A stretch of 42,731 nucleotides of DNA from a bacterium. Its GTDB lineage: Bacteria > Zhuqueibacterota > QNDG01 > JABMRT01. Of this stretch, positions 33,078 through 42,240 are shown in pieces (within the stretch, counting starts at the first letter, position 1; each line of letters opens with the position of its first letter). Location: the NCBI GenBank assembly GCA_011046415.1, contig DSAP01000021.1, forward strand, positions 1 through 42,731. Direction: 5' to 3'. The position numbers and the translations under genes were made by a program. Under the pieces are notes generated by a model. That model worked only from the letters and a program-made list of their open reading frames with translations, made no database searches and was not told where the DNA came from.

Positions 33078-35453
33078 TCATGTCGCAATGATGGTTGGAG
33101 TGATGAAAATCAGCAGATTGGTCTCACGGTCTTCATAGCGTTCATGCTGAAAGAGCGGTCCGATCAGCGGAATACTGCCGAGCAGCCACAGCTTCTTTAC
33201 AGTCCGGACCCGCTGGGTCTTGATGAGGCCGCCGACCACGAGGGTCGCGCCGTCCTGGACGGTGACGATGCTGTTAACCGAACGCTTCGCCGTGATCGGA
33301 GCGCGGGATTGACCCATCTCGACCCATCCCGTGATCTCCTCGATGACGGGATTGATGAACATGATGATCTCGCCGTTGCGGCTGATATGGGGGCTCACAT
33401 TGAGCTGGATGTTGACTTCCTTGTACTGGAAGGTTACCATGTCTCCGGTGCCGCCTGCACCCCGCTGAATCTGCGGGATCGGCACGGTGGTCCCGACGCT
33501 GATCGACGCCTCCTCATTGTCCATGGCCAGCAGGCTGGGATTCGAGATAAGCTTCGAATCTGTTTTCTCACGCAAAAAGTCAATAACGGCCGAGTACTGG
33601 CCCTGGGTGATCTGCCCCAGACTGATGGTGCTGTGGACGTCGAGCGGCTGCGCCGTCTGACCACTACTGGCGATCGAGAGCGTCTGCTCTTTGACGCCCC
33701 CGGGTCTTGAGAGCTGTTGCATCAGCGAGAGAGACCTCTCCCAGTCGATGCCGAGATTCCGGGAGTATTCCGGCGACATCTCGACCAGTTTGGAGCGGAT
33801 CAGGATCTGCGCGGGCGCCCGGTCGAGTTCGTGGATGACCTGGTCGATCTCTTCGATCTTGTCGAAGGTGTCCGTCACGATGAGTATGCTGGCCCGTCGG
33901 ATGCCCTGTACGGCGACCTGGTTATATTCTCGACGGAACTTTCCGGCCTGATCGAAATTAAGGAACTCGGGATGGAACACCTGTACCATCGTATCGTTGG
34001 AGGCGATTTTACCGATGACATTCTTCAGGTTCTGGGCATCCGCATATTTCAGACGGTAGATACGCGTGACCATGCCGCCCTTGAAAACCGCACGCACGGG
34101 CTTGACCGTGATGATATCGTCTTCGACCGAATACATGCAGTTGTTCAAATGGATGATGTTGTCGAGCGCCCGCCTGAGTGTGATGTTTTTCAGGTTCAGG
34201 CTGACCTGTCCCTCGACCCCCTCGGCGATGACCATATTCAAATCATAAGTGACCGCGATGGTCCGGAGCGCATCGATCAGCGGGGTCTTCCTGAAATCGA
34301 AGGTAACCTGATCGTCCCAGGGAATCAGTTCCGATTCAATCCGCTTCAGGGTTCTGACACGGGGGGGCTCCTGCCGGGTCTCTGCGGTGTCATCCCCGGC
34401 TGTTCCCGGTTCCGGTTTTACACGGGCCGGTCTTGGATCAGGCTCGATCCAATGATGCCCCCCGGAAAGCATTGGTTCCACGGTCTCCGGATCCCCCATG
34501 AGAGCCTGCGCGGCCAGTAATTCTTCATCCGTCTGCTCCGGCTGACCCTGCGTGAACCGGACGGGGGGCGGTGAAACGGCCTGAGCGGAAGTATCGGTAA
34601 GACGCGGCGTTTCGGATTTACGGGGTGGATCGTCTGTCACGGTGATCCGTGTTCCCAGATCATCCGAGACCGCGACCACCGCCTCCGCCTGGGTGAAAAG
34701 CTGCCTATGGGCGATTGAGGTTTCAATGGCCCATTCATTGTCTCTTCGGGCGATTGAATAGGGTGCACCCGCTTCGAAATTGAGATGAATCTGGGATACA
34801 AGCTGCGTGGCCGGATCGGCCTGCACAATCAGATTCGACAAATCCCCATCCTGAAACCAGAATTCCGACTCCGCCATGTCGTTTTTGACATTCTTGAGCA
34901 GGAGTTTCGGGTTGTCGCGGTTAAACCGGATGAATCCGCCCAGTTCGGCGCCGCGGTCGAATAACAGGGTCGTCAGGTTGCGTTCACCCTCACCCCTGCT
35001 CGTGACCCGGGTCAGATGGCGCAGGTTTTCTTCGCGCCACTCCGAACCGTTTTCGGACAAATCCATCGATATACGCGGATCGTTCAGGCTTAACACCAGA
35101 AGATTTCCTTTCCGGAGTATCGCCACCGGCACATCACCTTCATAGAGAATATCCATACGACAGATGGGAGGTGTCTCCCGAAGCTGCTGAAAATACAGGC
35201 TGAAGGGATCCACAGGAATCAGCGACCCCCTGTAATCTCCGGACCGGGACTGGAAATAGAGCGACAGTTTTTCGACTTCAGGTTGCGAGACGCCGATCCA
35301 CGGAACAGATTCCTCGAAATACAGAACCGCCCAGGCTTTTCCGTCCGAACCACCCTTTTTGATCGAAACCAGATCGCCGGTCGCGCCAGTCAGGCAGTGA
35401 ATGCCTCCGAACAAAAGCAGGAGTGTGACTATGGGACGCATGGGCTTGCGCAT
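33078..35453 (-). CDS. pilQ: Type IV pilus secretin
   Basis: This 791-residue outer-membrane protein forms the gated ring through which the pilus passes. A signal peptide (residues 1 to about 24) is followed by two AMIN-like beta regions (about 35-130 and 165-270). Next come a Pro-rich linker with ARVKPEPGTAGDD, an STN domain (about 385-460, FRKTPLIDALRTIAVTYDLNMVIAEGV), a secretin N domain (about 465-560), and the secretin barrel. The barrel shows VTVQDGATLVVGGL and LGSIPLIGPLFQ, and the protein ends LLIFITPTII. AAGGA lies upstream inside the end of pilP, so the two are coupled. Confidence 0.95.
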   Translation of the reverse strand: MRKPMRPIVTLLLLFGGIHCLTGATGDLVSIKKGGSDGKAWAVLYFEESVPWIGVSQPEVEKLSLYFQSRSGDYRGSLIPVDPFSLYFQQLRETPPICRMDILYEGDVPVAILRKGNLLVLSLNDPRISMDLSENGSEWREENLRHLTRVTSRGEGERNLTTLLFDRGAELGGFIRFNRDNPKLLLKNVKNDMAESEFWFQDGDLSNLIVQADPATQLVSQIHLNFEAGAPYSIARRDNEWAIETSIAHRQLFTQAEAVVAVSDDLGTRITVTDDPPRKSETPRLTDTSAQAVSPPPVRFTQGQPEQTDEELLAAQALMGDPETVEPMLSGGHHWIEPDPRPARVKPEPGTAGDDTAETRQEPPRVRTLKRIESELIPWDDQVTFDFRKTPLIDALRTIAVTYDLNMVIAEGVEGQVSLNLKNITLRRALDNIIHLNNCMYSVEDDIITVKPVRAVFKGGMVTRIYRLKYADAQNLKNVIGKIASNDTMVQVFHPEFLNFDQAGKFRREYNQVAVQGIRRASILIVTDTFDKIEEIDQVIHELDRAPAQILIRSKLVEMSPEYSRNLGIDWERSLSLMQQLSRPGGVKEQTLSIASSGQTAQPLDVHSTISLGQITQGQYSAVIDFLREKTDSKLISNPSLLAMDNEEASISVGTTVPIPQIQRGAGGTGDMVTFQYKEVNIQLNVSPHISRNGEIIMFINPVIEEITGWVEMGQSRAPITAKRSVNSIVTVQDGATLVVGGLIKTQRVRTVKKLWLLGSIPLIGPLFQHERYEDRETNLLIFITPTIIAT

Positions 35454-35456
35454 GGC

Positions 35457-35906
35457 TTATCCTTTCCATTCAAGGGTAATTCGCCGGCCGTCCTTGACGC
35501 AGAATACCTGATTACCCTCGATTCTTTCAACGCGGATTCCTTCTTTCTCTTCCCCTTCGGCGATGATATACCCGTTGATGAGCACAAATATCTTACCGCC
35601 CTTCCGGATGATTCCCTTGAGATCGAGGCTCGCCTCGAGTTGGGCGGCGGTCTGCTGCCGGGTCGGGTCCAAAAAGGTAAACGGATCCCGTCCCCAGTTG
35701 TCATACCGGACTTTCGGGCCCGCTTCCCTTTTTTGAACGGGTTCTTCGGCCGGGGTCGTGACGGTTCTTCTCGTTTCTCTGGTGGTCGCCGGCCTGGGCG
35801 GCTCTTTCTTGTCACCGCCGCTCAGCACGAACCGGTCGAGCAGGAAAATCGCGATCACCACCCCCAAAATTACGAGGATTCTTTTTTCACTTTTTTTGAG
35901 AGCCAT
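35457..35906 (-). CDS. pilP: PilP-like pilus assembly protein
   Basis: This 149-residue protein has one N-terminal membrane helix (about residues 9-28), a basic Pro/Thr-rich linker, and a small beta domain starting near 65 (NWGRDPFTFLDP) with LDLKGIIRKGGKIFVLINGYII. The RDPF segment and position directly before pilQ match PilP, which links the PilMNO platform to the secretin. Typical PilP proteins are lipoproteins; this one seems to have an uncleaved helix and no lipobox, so it is divergent. The spacing to pilQ is 3 nt. Confidence 0.82.
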   Translation of the reverse strand: MALKKSEKRILVILGVVIAIFLLDRFVLSGGDKKEPPRPATTRETRRTVTTPAEEPVQKREAGPKVRYDNWGRDPFTFLDPTRQQTAAQLEASLDLKGIIRKGGKIFVLINGYIIAEGEEKEGIRVERIEGNQVFCVKDGRRITLEWKG

Positions 35907-35948
35907 CGGTCATTCCGATTTGTCCCCGGATTTCGATTGCCGCTTCCG

Positions 35949-36719
35949 TCATTCGCCGGTCTGACAGATTCCGGCCATGATCTGGAAATTTTTCTCGTTG
36001 AAAACCAGCACCTCGCAGCCAATGCTGTACTGCTTCGGAAGAAGCAGTTCCACGCCGAAGATTCCCCCAGTCCACATCCCGGACTGGAAGGTGCTTTGAT
36101 GCGGTTTAGACCAGGAGTCACTCCAGAGCTCTCTCTGGGTGTCGATGCGCTGAAGGACCCAGGCCACTCCCCCCAGATAGAGCCGGATATTATGATGCAC
36201 GGGATAACTCATTCCCAGAACCGCCTGGCCCTCGCGCCAGTCATAGGCGACCGACTTCTGCCAGACCAGGGTTTCGCCCCCCCCCTCTGAGAGGTCAAAA
36301 TCGTATGTGCCTTCGGATCGGAACCGCAGGCCCTGAGCGCCGAACCAGATCTGATAGGGACTGTGCGGGGTTTCCGGCTTGAGCACCGCGGTCAGGCCCG
36401 CCCCGTACAGGAACCGGTATTTGTCGCGGTAGCCGGAGAGACGCGAGGAAGGGGGGCTGAGACACAGTTGCGCCCGGCCCGCGGTGACGTACATGTCGAG
36501 ACGGGGCGTCATGCCCCGCATGACCTTGAACGCCTGCCTTCTTATAATCGCCGTCTGATTCGCCGTCTGCTGTTCGGTGTAGTTTACCGATGCGCTTACC
36601 GTCCATTCGCCATGCCCCCGCACCCCGAGCGGATTGCCCACCGTCTGGGCATGTAACGGAGACATTGAAATCACCGCGACGATCCATCCGGCCAGGTAGC
36701 CGTTTCTTTTTATCTGCAT
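35949..36719 (-). CDS. Predicted outer-membrane beta-barrel protein, unknown family
   Basis: The product of 256 residues begins with a signal peptide (MQIKRNGYLAGWIVAVISMSPLHAQ, cleavage near 25). Many alternating amphipathic strands with aromatic ends follow: GEWTVSASVNYTEQQ, KYRFLYGAGLTAVLK, YQIWFGAQGLRF, NIRLYLGGVAWVLQ, and GIFGVELLLP near the end. This is the pattern of a small outer-membrane barrel. ATG 36719 is chosen because it gives the signal peptide; the longer frame starts inside the heptamer repeat. It lies between the Big_1 lipoprotein and pilP and may partner the former at the surface. No homologue is recognised. Confidence 0.7.
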   Translation of the reverse strand: MQIKRNGYLAGWIVAVISMSPLHAQTVGNPLGVRGHGEWTVSASVNYTEQQTANQTAIIRRQAFKVMRGMTPRLDMYVTAGRAQLCLSPPSSRLSGYRDKYRFLYGAGLTAVLKPETPHSPYQIWFGAQGLRFRSEGTYDFDLSEGGGETLVWQKSVAYDWREGQAVLGMSYPVHHNIRLYLGGVAWVLQRIDTQRELWSDSWSKPHQSTFQSGMWTGGIFGVELLLPKQYSIGCEVLVFNEKNFQIMAGICQTGE

Positions 36720-36803
36720 GATCTGCCCATTCTCCGGACTGACTGATTCATAGATCCCGGTTTTCCTCTTCAACTCCCCTGAATCAACAAGACACGTTCC
36801 CTT

Positions 36804-36888
36804 ATCAACTTTCAACTTTCAACTTTAAACTTTTTAACTTTTAACTTTAAACTTTAAACTTTAAACTTTAAACTTTAAACTTTAAACC
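36804..36888. repeat. Tandem 7-bp repeat, about 12 copies
   Basis: The unit is TTAAACT on the plus strand. The first three copies read WTCAACT, two middle copies are TTTTAACT (8 bp) and TTTAACT, and the last five full copies are identical, followed by a final TTAAACC. No spacers are present. It lies 34 bp beyond the Big_1 gene and about 85 bp upstream of the barrel gene start. Confidence 0.92.
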
Positions 36889-36922
36889 CTTCCTCTCCCC
36901 CTGTGACAGACGATGGGTTTCC

Positions 36923-39748
36923 TCACGGCGGCGCGATGAAAAATTGACCTTTGCTCAGCATATCGATTATTTTCCCGTTCGGGCTGTCGACCGTGAACTT
37001 GATACTCACCCACCCGGGCTTCATGCCGCCCGCCGAGCCGATTTCGATGGCGTTGCCGACCGAAAAATTGTAATGCACCTGCCCCATATCCTTTCCCGTG
37101 ATGATCTCGGCCGGTTCGATCTTGGCCTGAATCGAGGTGGGCACGGTCTCGGCCCGGATCCGCGACCCCGAGGCGATGGGGTTTCCGTTTCTATCCCATA
37201 TGGTCAGCGTTATGCGTTTATTTTGCCCCTGAAAGGCGATCGTATCCCCCACGGCCGCGATCACCGATAGGCTGTTCTCGTCGGACCATGCGATATTGGT
37301 CGAAAAAACGAGGGGCAGCCAGTCCCAGGCCTTGGCGGACCGCCCGGCGGCATCCATGCCCTCGGCCCAGGCGATGATCCGGGCCACGCCGTTGTTCTGA
37401 CGGCCCGTGGGATCGTGTGAATTGTCGTACGTGTTGATCACCGCCCCGTCATCGAAATCGGGTATCGTGAAGCCGAGGCCATTCTGATTGGGCGGCTCGA
37501 GGATCTGACCCGTGTTGGGGTCCTGGAGTCCCTCGTACAGATAAAACCGGTTGACCGTGGGCTGGGGATTGGCTGCCGTGATCGTCTGATTCAGGAGCCC
37601 CCCCTCGTTCGTAAACGAATTATTCGTCGTGACCACGCCACCGGAGGTCGTGAAATACACGGCCGTGCCCGTCTCGACGGGATTATTGTACCGGTCGCCC
37701 ACGATGACCGTCAGCAGCGTCGTGTCCAGACCCGCCCAGATATTCAGTCTCCGCGCCACGATGGTCAGATGCGAGGTGCGCACGTCGTTGACGTCCTCGA
37801 TATAGGGGGGGCCGGCATGGACGACGAGCGGGGTCGAGGTCGCCTGGATCGTGGGATGATGCGGCATGCCGTTGGATTGCAGGACCTCTGCGCGGATCCG
37901 CGCGGACCCCGCGATGATGCCGCTGGAACACGAGACCCGGGCCGCGCCCGCGACCGTGGGGATGGGTGTGGTGGTGATGGGATAGGAGATCGACCCGTCG
38001 ATGCTGTACAGCGAGATATCCGGGTGACGCGGCGAGGCCTCATCCCGGATGATGGAAAAGCGTACGAGGGTGCTGTCGTCCACGATGTTGTTCTTCCCGT
38101 CCCGCACCGTCGCGATGATCTCGAGGGTCTGGTTCTGACCCGTCTCCTTCACGCCGATTTCCTTGGGATTGAATTCGAGGTTGACCGAGAACGGTCCGCC
38201 GGCCGTGAGACGGATGGTCCGGCTCGCGGACACCGCCCCGCCCCCGCTTCGTGCAACCGAGGCCGTGACTACCGCGCTGCCCACCTGACCCGAAGAGAAA
38301 CGGGCCGTGGCCGTGCCGTTTTGATCCGTCACCGCGGTCTCCGTGATGTTGCCGATCGTGGCGGAGAAATGAACCACCTCGCGGGCCAGCCGGAATCCCT
38401 GTGCGTCCTGCACCGTGGCCGTGAGCAGGGCCGTCTCGATGGCGTCGGCACGGATTTCCTCCTTGTCCGTGATCAGGGTGACCTGGTCGACCGGCCCCTC
38501 GATACAGGCGACGGTCACGGTATCCCGTAAAAGCGCCGTCACGACTTCGATCACCGCCGTGCCCAGGCCGAGGGCGGTCAGCGACGTGGAAGCCCTCCCG
38601 TTCTCATCGGTCTGCTTCTGATTCTGGAAATTCACGTTCGGACCGGTAAGCCGGGTAAAGGTGACCGGGATGCCCGCGGGCACCGGATTGTTGCTGAAAT
38701 CCGTCACCACCGCCGTGATGGTCGAAGCCGTAGTTCCGTCCGCCGGGATCACCGGCGGGGATACGGTCACCACCATATAGGTCGGTTCGGAGGGGAGAAA
38801 ACCGACGGACACCCGGCGCGTCAGGGTCGCGCCATAGGTCGCGGTGACCTCCGACGTGCCCGAAGTCGTCGCGCTGGTCAGATCGGCCTCGACCACGCCC
38901 CGGACATCGGTTTGTCCCGTCATCGGAATTAATCCCAGTGTCGCGCCGAAAGAAACCTTCTGATTCGGTATCGCCAGAGAACTGGATGTTTCCTTGAGAA
39001 CCGCCATCACCCGTGAGACACTCCGGCCGTCCGCGAGGATCTGATCGGGCGAGGCTTCGAGGGTGAACCAAATGCCGCGGAATTTGACCGTATCGACTGC
39101 CATATACTGATCGTAACTGACTGTCACCACGGAGAGAATATCGGTCGTGCTGACCGGACTCGTCAGAAGGAGCCGGTCTCCCCGTGGTGAATAGGACAGC
39201 CTGCCCGCGGTCGTATTGACGCTGAGCTTGCTCGGATCGAAATCCGAAGCGGAATAGAGAATCGAAATATTCGTCGAATCGATGCCGTTGGCCAGCAGCG
39301 ATTTCCTCTCCGCCTGAATGACCAGCTCGAAATCGGGTTTCTGGACGATCGCAATCTGGATGCGTTGCACGGCCGCATCGCCGTATCGCGCCGTGACCGT
39401 CACCGTGCCTTCCCGCTGGCCGCTGCGGTAGATCGCCTGGGCGAATCCCGATGTATCGGTCCGTGCGGAATCGGTGACCGAGCCCGCGCTGGCCGAGAAA
39501 CGGACCCATGCGTTCCTGAACGGGGCCCTGTCCTCGTCGAGAAGGCGTACGCGGACCACGGAGAAGGCGCCGTTCACGCCGACGGTCCCGGGAGACGCGG
39601 TCATGTCGACCAGCATCGGAGCCCGTTCATGGAGGGATTCCGAAGGATCGAGGGGCGACTTTTGGGTACAGGTGATCCCGAATGTAAGCGCCAGGATCCC
39701 GATCAACAGCAATCCGATAATACTTCCGTGATCATGCAGTCGAAACAT
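36923..39748 (-). CDS. Big_1 (invasin/intimin-type) repeat surface lipoprotein
   Basis: This 941-residue secreted protein has an N-terminal signal segment (FRLHDHGSIIGLLLIGILALTFGIT) ending at a Cys in GITC. That is a divergent lipobox with Thr at -1, so lipidation is likely but not certain. The rest is a chain of about six to eight bacterial Ig-like domains of 90-100 residues. Each has the Big_1 pattern of DG.S...I.A.V.D..GNPV..G..V.F, then a TD.NG.A...L......G...VTA strand (for example IPADGTTASTITAVVTDFSNNPVPAGIPVTF). Such repeats form stiff rods that carry adhesins. ATG 39748 has GGAGG 5 nt upstream; it overlaps the pilO stop. No separate adhesive head domain is recognised. Its place between pilO and pilP is unusual. 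Confidence 0.88.
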   Translation of the reverse strand: MFRLHDHGSIIGLLLIGILALTFGITCTQKSPLDPSESLHERAPMLVDMTASPGTVGVNGAFSVVRVRLLDEDRAPFRNAWVRFSASAGSVTDSARTDTSGFAQAIYRSGQREGTVTVTARYGDAAVQRIQIAIVQKPDFELVIQAERKSLLANGIDSTNISILYSASDFDPSKLSVNTTAGRLSYSPRGDRLLLTSPVSTTDILSVVTVSYDQYMAVDTVKFRGIWFTLEASPDQILADGRSVSRVMAVLKETSSSLAIPNQKVSFGATLGLIPMTGQTDVRGVVEADLTSATTSGTSEVTATYGATLTRRVSVGFLPSEPTYMVVTVSPPVIPADGTTASTITAVVTDFSNNPVPAGIPVTFTRLTGPNVNFQNQKQTDENGRASTSLTALGLGTAVIEVVTALLRDTVTVACIEGPVDQVTLITDKEEIRADAIETALLTATVQDAQGFRLAREVVHFSATIGNITETAVTDQNGTATARFSSGQVGSAVVTASVARSGGGAVSASRTIRLTAGGPFSVNLEFNPKEIGVKETGQNQTLEIIATVRDGKNNIVDDSTLVRFSIIRDEASPRHPDISLYSIDGSISYPITTTPIPTVAGAARVSCSSGIIAGSARIRAEVLQSNGMPHHPTIQATSTPLVVHAGPPYIEDVNDVRTSHLTIVARRLNIWAGLDTTLLTVIVGDRYNNPVETGTAVYFTTSGGVVTTNNSFTNEGGLLNQTITAANPQPTVNRFYLYEGLQDPNTGQILEPPNQNGLGFTIPDFDDGAVINTYDNSHDPTGRQNNGVARIIAWAEGMDAAGRSAKAWDWLPLVFSTNIAWSDENSLSVIAAVGDTIAFQGQNKRITLTIWDRNGNPIASGSRIRAETVPTSIQAKIEPAEIITGKDMGQVHYNFSVGNAIEIGSAGGMKPGWVSIKFTVDSPNGKIIDMLSKGQFFIAPP

Positions 39749-40374
39749 CACTGCCTCCGTGATGGCGTTGAACTCTTTTCCGAACCTTGCGCGAGAGACA
39801 CCTGCTCAATCCGGTTGAGCCCCGGGGCGGATCTCCGTATAAACATCCGGCCGTTCAGGCGGATGCGCAGGGCCGGTTTGCCGGCTTCCGCAAAGCCCAG
39901 AGAATACTCCTCGATTTTGAAAAAATATTCCGGATCCTCGAGTCTGTCCCAGAGACGGGTGAACGCCGCAAACGAGCCGCGGTATTCGAGTTCGACCGGG
40001 AAGGGAATCACGTCACGTCCCGATTCGAGAAAGCCGCTGATCGTGGTGTAATCCGGCGTGATGTTGAACAGCGTCAATCCCGCCTCGCGGCCGAGGCTCC
40101 GGACGAAATCGCCGACCCCGGACAGCCTGCCCGGCGGGAAGAAATGTTTCTGGCGATCCCGATAGTCTGCCTTGAGCCCGTCGAGGCGCTGCTGGAGGGA
40201 TGTGATCTCGGACTGGGGGATTTCGCGGCCCATGTTGATAATCAGTTCCTGTTTGCGTTGTTCCAGGTTTTGCACGGCCTTCCGGTTCGGGTGATAGATC
40301 AATCCGAACCAGAGCGCCGCCAGCAACACGGGAATCGCCGCACGGATGAGGAGTTGTGTCGTGGCTTTATCCAT
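39748..40374 (-). CDS. pilO: Type IV pilus inner-membrane platform protein PilO
   Basis: This 208-residue protein has one membrane helix (about residues 8-28), a coiled-coil (about 30-75, VQNLEQRKQELIINMGREIPQSEITSLQQRLDGLK), and a ferredoxin-like periplasmic domain. The domain has GVGDFVRSLGREAGLTLFNITP and the IPFPVELEYRGSFAAFTRLWDRLE segment typical of PilO. It pairs with the PilN part of the upstream fusion. It starts 3 nt after the pilMN stop and overlaps the Big_1 lipoprotein start. Confidence 0.9.
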   Translation of the reverse strand: MDKATTQLLIRAAIPVLLAALWFGLIYHPNRKAVQNLEQRKQELIINMGREIPQSEITSLQQRLDGLKADYRDRQKHFFPPGRLSGVGDFVRSLGREAGLTLFNITPDYTTISGFLESGRDVIPFPVELEYRGSFAAFTRLWDRLEDPEYFFKIEEYSLGFAEAGKPALRIRLNGRMFIRRSAPGLNRIEQVSLAQGSEKSSTPSRRQ

Positions 40375-40377
40375 CCG

Positions 40378-42138
40378 TCACTCGTCCAGATAGGCTTTCA
40401 GCTGGAATTCATAAGTCAGTTTATGCAGGCTGTCCGGCAACATATATTCCTTGGTGATCGCCACGGAACTGAAATAACCCGATTTCTCGAGATTGTACAC
40501 GAAATCGGCCGTGGCCATTTTGATATCGTATCGTTTTTCCCGGTTCTGTCCCCAGACCTCGACAAACCGCCTCTCCCGGGGTTTGGCGGCCTGTGCTGCG
40601 GCCGCCCCCCGCGCGGGCCTTTCCTGTTTCGCGGCCGCCGCGGCTTCCTTTCCGGAGGCAAAGAGGGTCAGGGACAATCCCCGCGGCAGGGCATGGGTGA
40701 CGAGTCTCAGAATCTGGGTCAGGTCTTCGTCCGTCTTGACCATGGCGTCGACATCGGCGATCTGACCCTGTACGGTCTTGATCGAATCGTCGATGAGGCT
40801 GTGCATCGCGGCCATGTTGCGGTTATGTGTCGCCCTCCGGTTCAGGTCGATTATTTCACGTTCCAGTGCCGATTTCCGGCCTGTTCCGAAAAGCGAGAGG
40901 AAGGCCATGAGGGCGATCGCCGCGACCAGGCTATAATTCAGGGCCTGGCGGTAGGCGGCCATGCGATGGATTTTCCGGTACGGCGCAGGCAGCAGATTGA
41001 TCGGACCGGCCCCTTCGAGGGCGAGTGCCAGGCTGCCGGCCAGTTCATACTGTTTTTCGACAAACAGGTCTTTCTGTTTTTTGACTTTCGCGAGGCTGAT
41101 CAGTTTCGATGCCGGAAAGTTCTGCACCGGCACGTCGATTTTCTCGGATAAGAAATCGGACAGGTGCTTCAGCTGCCCGCCGCCTCCGACCAGATACAGG
41201 ACACGGATTTTTTCACCCTGATGTTTTTCGATGAAAAATCCGAGTGACCGGTGCACCTCGCCCGACAGCCTTTCCATCACCGGACGCATCATGGCGCCGA
41301 CTTCGGCGAGTGGCGCGCCTTTGTACGTCATGCCCTCCGAATACCCGATGGGATATCCGTACAACTTCTTGAAATTGTTGGCCTCCGCCGTGCTGAACTG
41401 AATGGCCCGCCCTTCGTGGAAAATGGTGCTGGTGATCGCCTTGGTGAAATCGGCGCCGCCCACGAGAATATCTCGGTAATAATCGAGTTGTCCGTTCCGG
41501 AGAATCACGAGCTTGCTCCGGCCGCGGCCGATGTCGAGAACCCCCGTGACACCTGTATGAATTTCGGGTGGAAGGAGGGTGGAAAGGTTTCGGAACGCCG
41601 TTATGTGCGGCGTTATTTTCACCGGCGTAATCCCGGCCTGGACCAATGCGCCGGACAGCATTTCCGCATCCTCCCCGGGTAGGGCGGCCAGCAGATACAT
41701 CATCTGGCCTTCCTTTTCCGGTGACGGGCCGATCGCCAGAAAATCGGACAGGATCCCGCCCGTCTCGGCGGCCGCCATCTCCTTTTCCATGTCGAAGGCC
41801 ACCATCTGTCTCAGTTCTTTTGCCGACACGGAGAGGGGATAGCTCTCCCGCCGCGTGACCAGACCGGAGGGGCTGAAACCGACCACGGTCCTGACCTTTT
41901 TCAACAGGGCGGGATGAACCGGGATTTTCTGGATCGCCTCGCTCAGACGGGAAAAATCTGCCTCCTCGGTCAACGGATTCATGATCCGCCCGAATGCCTC
42001 GATCAAAACTTTTCCGCCGTGCCGGCGGATCAGCACATATTTGATCGTCTCGGTTCCGATATCGATGCCGAGCACATGCGGCCACGGCCTGGCGACGGCC
42101 AGTTTGCCGAAATCGGGTATGTTGAGAGGCATGTTCAT
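40378..42138 (-). CDS. pilM: PilM-PilN fusion, type IV pilus assembly platform
   Basis: The 586-residue product joins two proteins that are usually separate. Residues 1 to about 375 are the actin-like PilM: phosphate-1 motif LGIDIGTETIKYVLI, phosphate-2 GVLDIGRGRSKLVI, and adenosine motif LYLVGGGGQLKHL. At about 380-384 comes INLLP, the conserved N-terminal peptide by which PilN binds PilM. A membrane helix (about 397-420) and a periplasmic coiled-coil plus PilN domain follow, with an Ala-rich insert (about 490-525). ATG 42138 is preferred over ATG 42132 and over the TTG at 42180, but no Shine-Dalgarno is clear. It is the first gene of the pilus operon. Confidence 0.9.
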   Translation of the reverse strand: MNMPLNIPDFGKLAVARPWPHVLGIDIGTETIKYVLIRRHGGKVLIEAFGRIMNPLTEEADFSRLSEAIQKIPVHPALLKKVRTVVGFSPSGLVTRRESYPLSVSAKELRQMVAFDMEKEMAAAETGGILSDFLAIGPSPEKEGQMMYLLAALPGEDAEMLSGALVQAGITPVKITPHITAFRNLSTLLPPEIHTGVTGVLDIGRGRSKLVILRNGQLDYYRDILVGGADFTKAITSTIFHEGRAIQFSTAEANNFKKLYGYPIGYSEGMTYKGAPLAEVGAMMRPVMERLSGEVHRSLGFFIEKHQGEKIRVLYLVGGGGQLKHLSDFLSEKIDVPVQNFPASKLISLAKVKKQKDLFVEKQYELAGSLALALEGAGPINLLPAPYRKIHRMAAYRQALNYSLVAAIALMAFLSLFGTGRKSALEREIIDLNRRATHNRNMAAMHSLIDDSIKTVQGQIADVDAMVKTDEDLTQILRLVTHALPRGLSLTLFASGKEAAAAAKQERPARGAAAAQAAKPRERRFVEVWGQNREKRYDIKMATADFVYNLEKSGYFSSVAITKEYMLPDSLHKLTYEFQLKAYLDE

Positions 42139-42151
42139 ATTCAGTTTCGAT

Positions 42152-42180
42152 AACTTAACACATGATTTAAAAGATTTCAA
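42152..42180 (-). promoter_or_regulatory. Weak sigma-70-like promoter next to the pilMN start
   Basis: TTGAAA (42180-42175) and TAAGTT (42157-42152) are 17 bp apart on the minus strand. The -10 element ends 13 nt before the ATG, so any leader would be very short. This competes with the sigma-54-like site further upstream. Confidence 0.3.
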
Positions 42181-42240
42181 CCTGAAAGGGAGTCTCGGCC
42201 GGAAACACTCAGGATGAAACGCGGCACCCCCCTTTTCAAA

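Noticed and set aside
36804-36888. CRISPR array
   Set aside because: The units are 7 bp with no spacers, so this is a simple tandem repeat.
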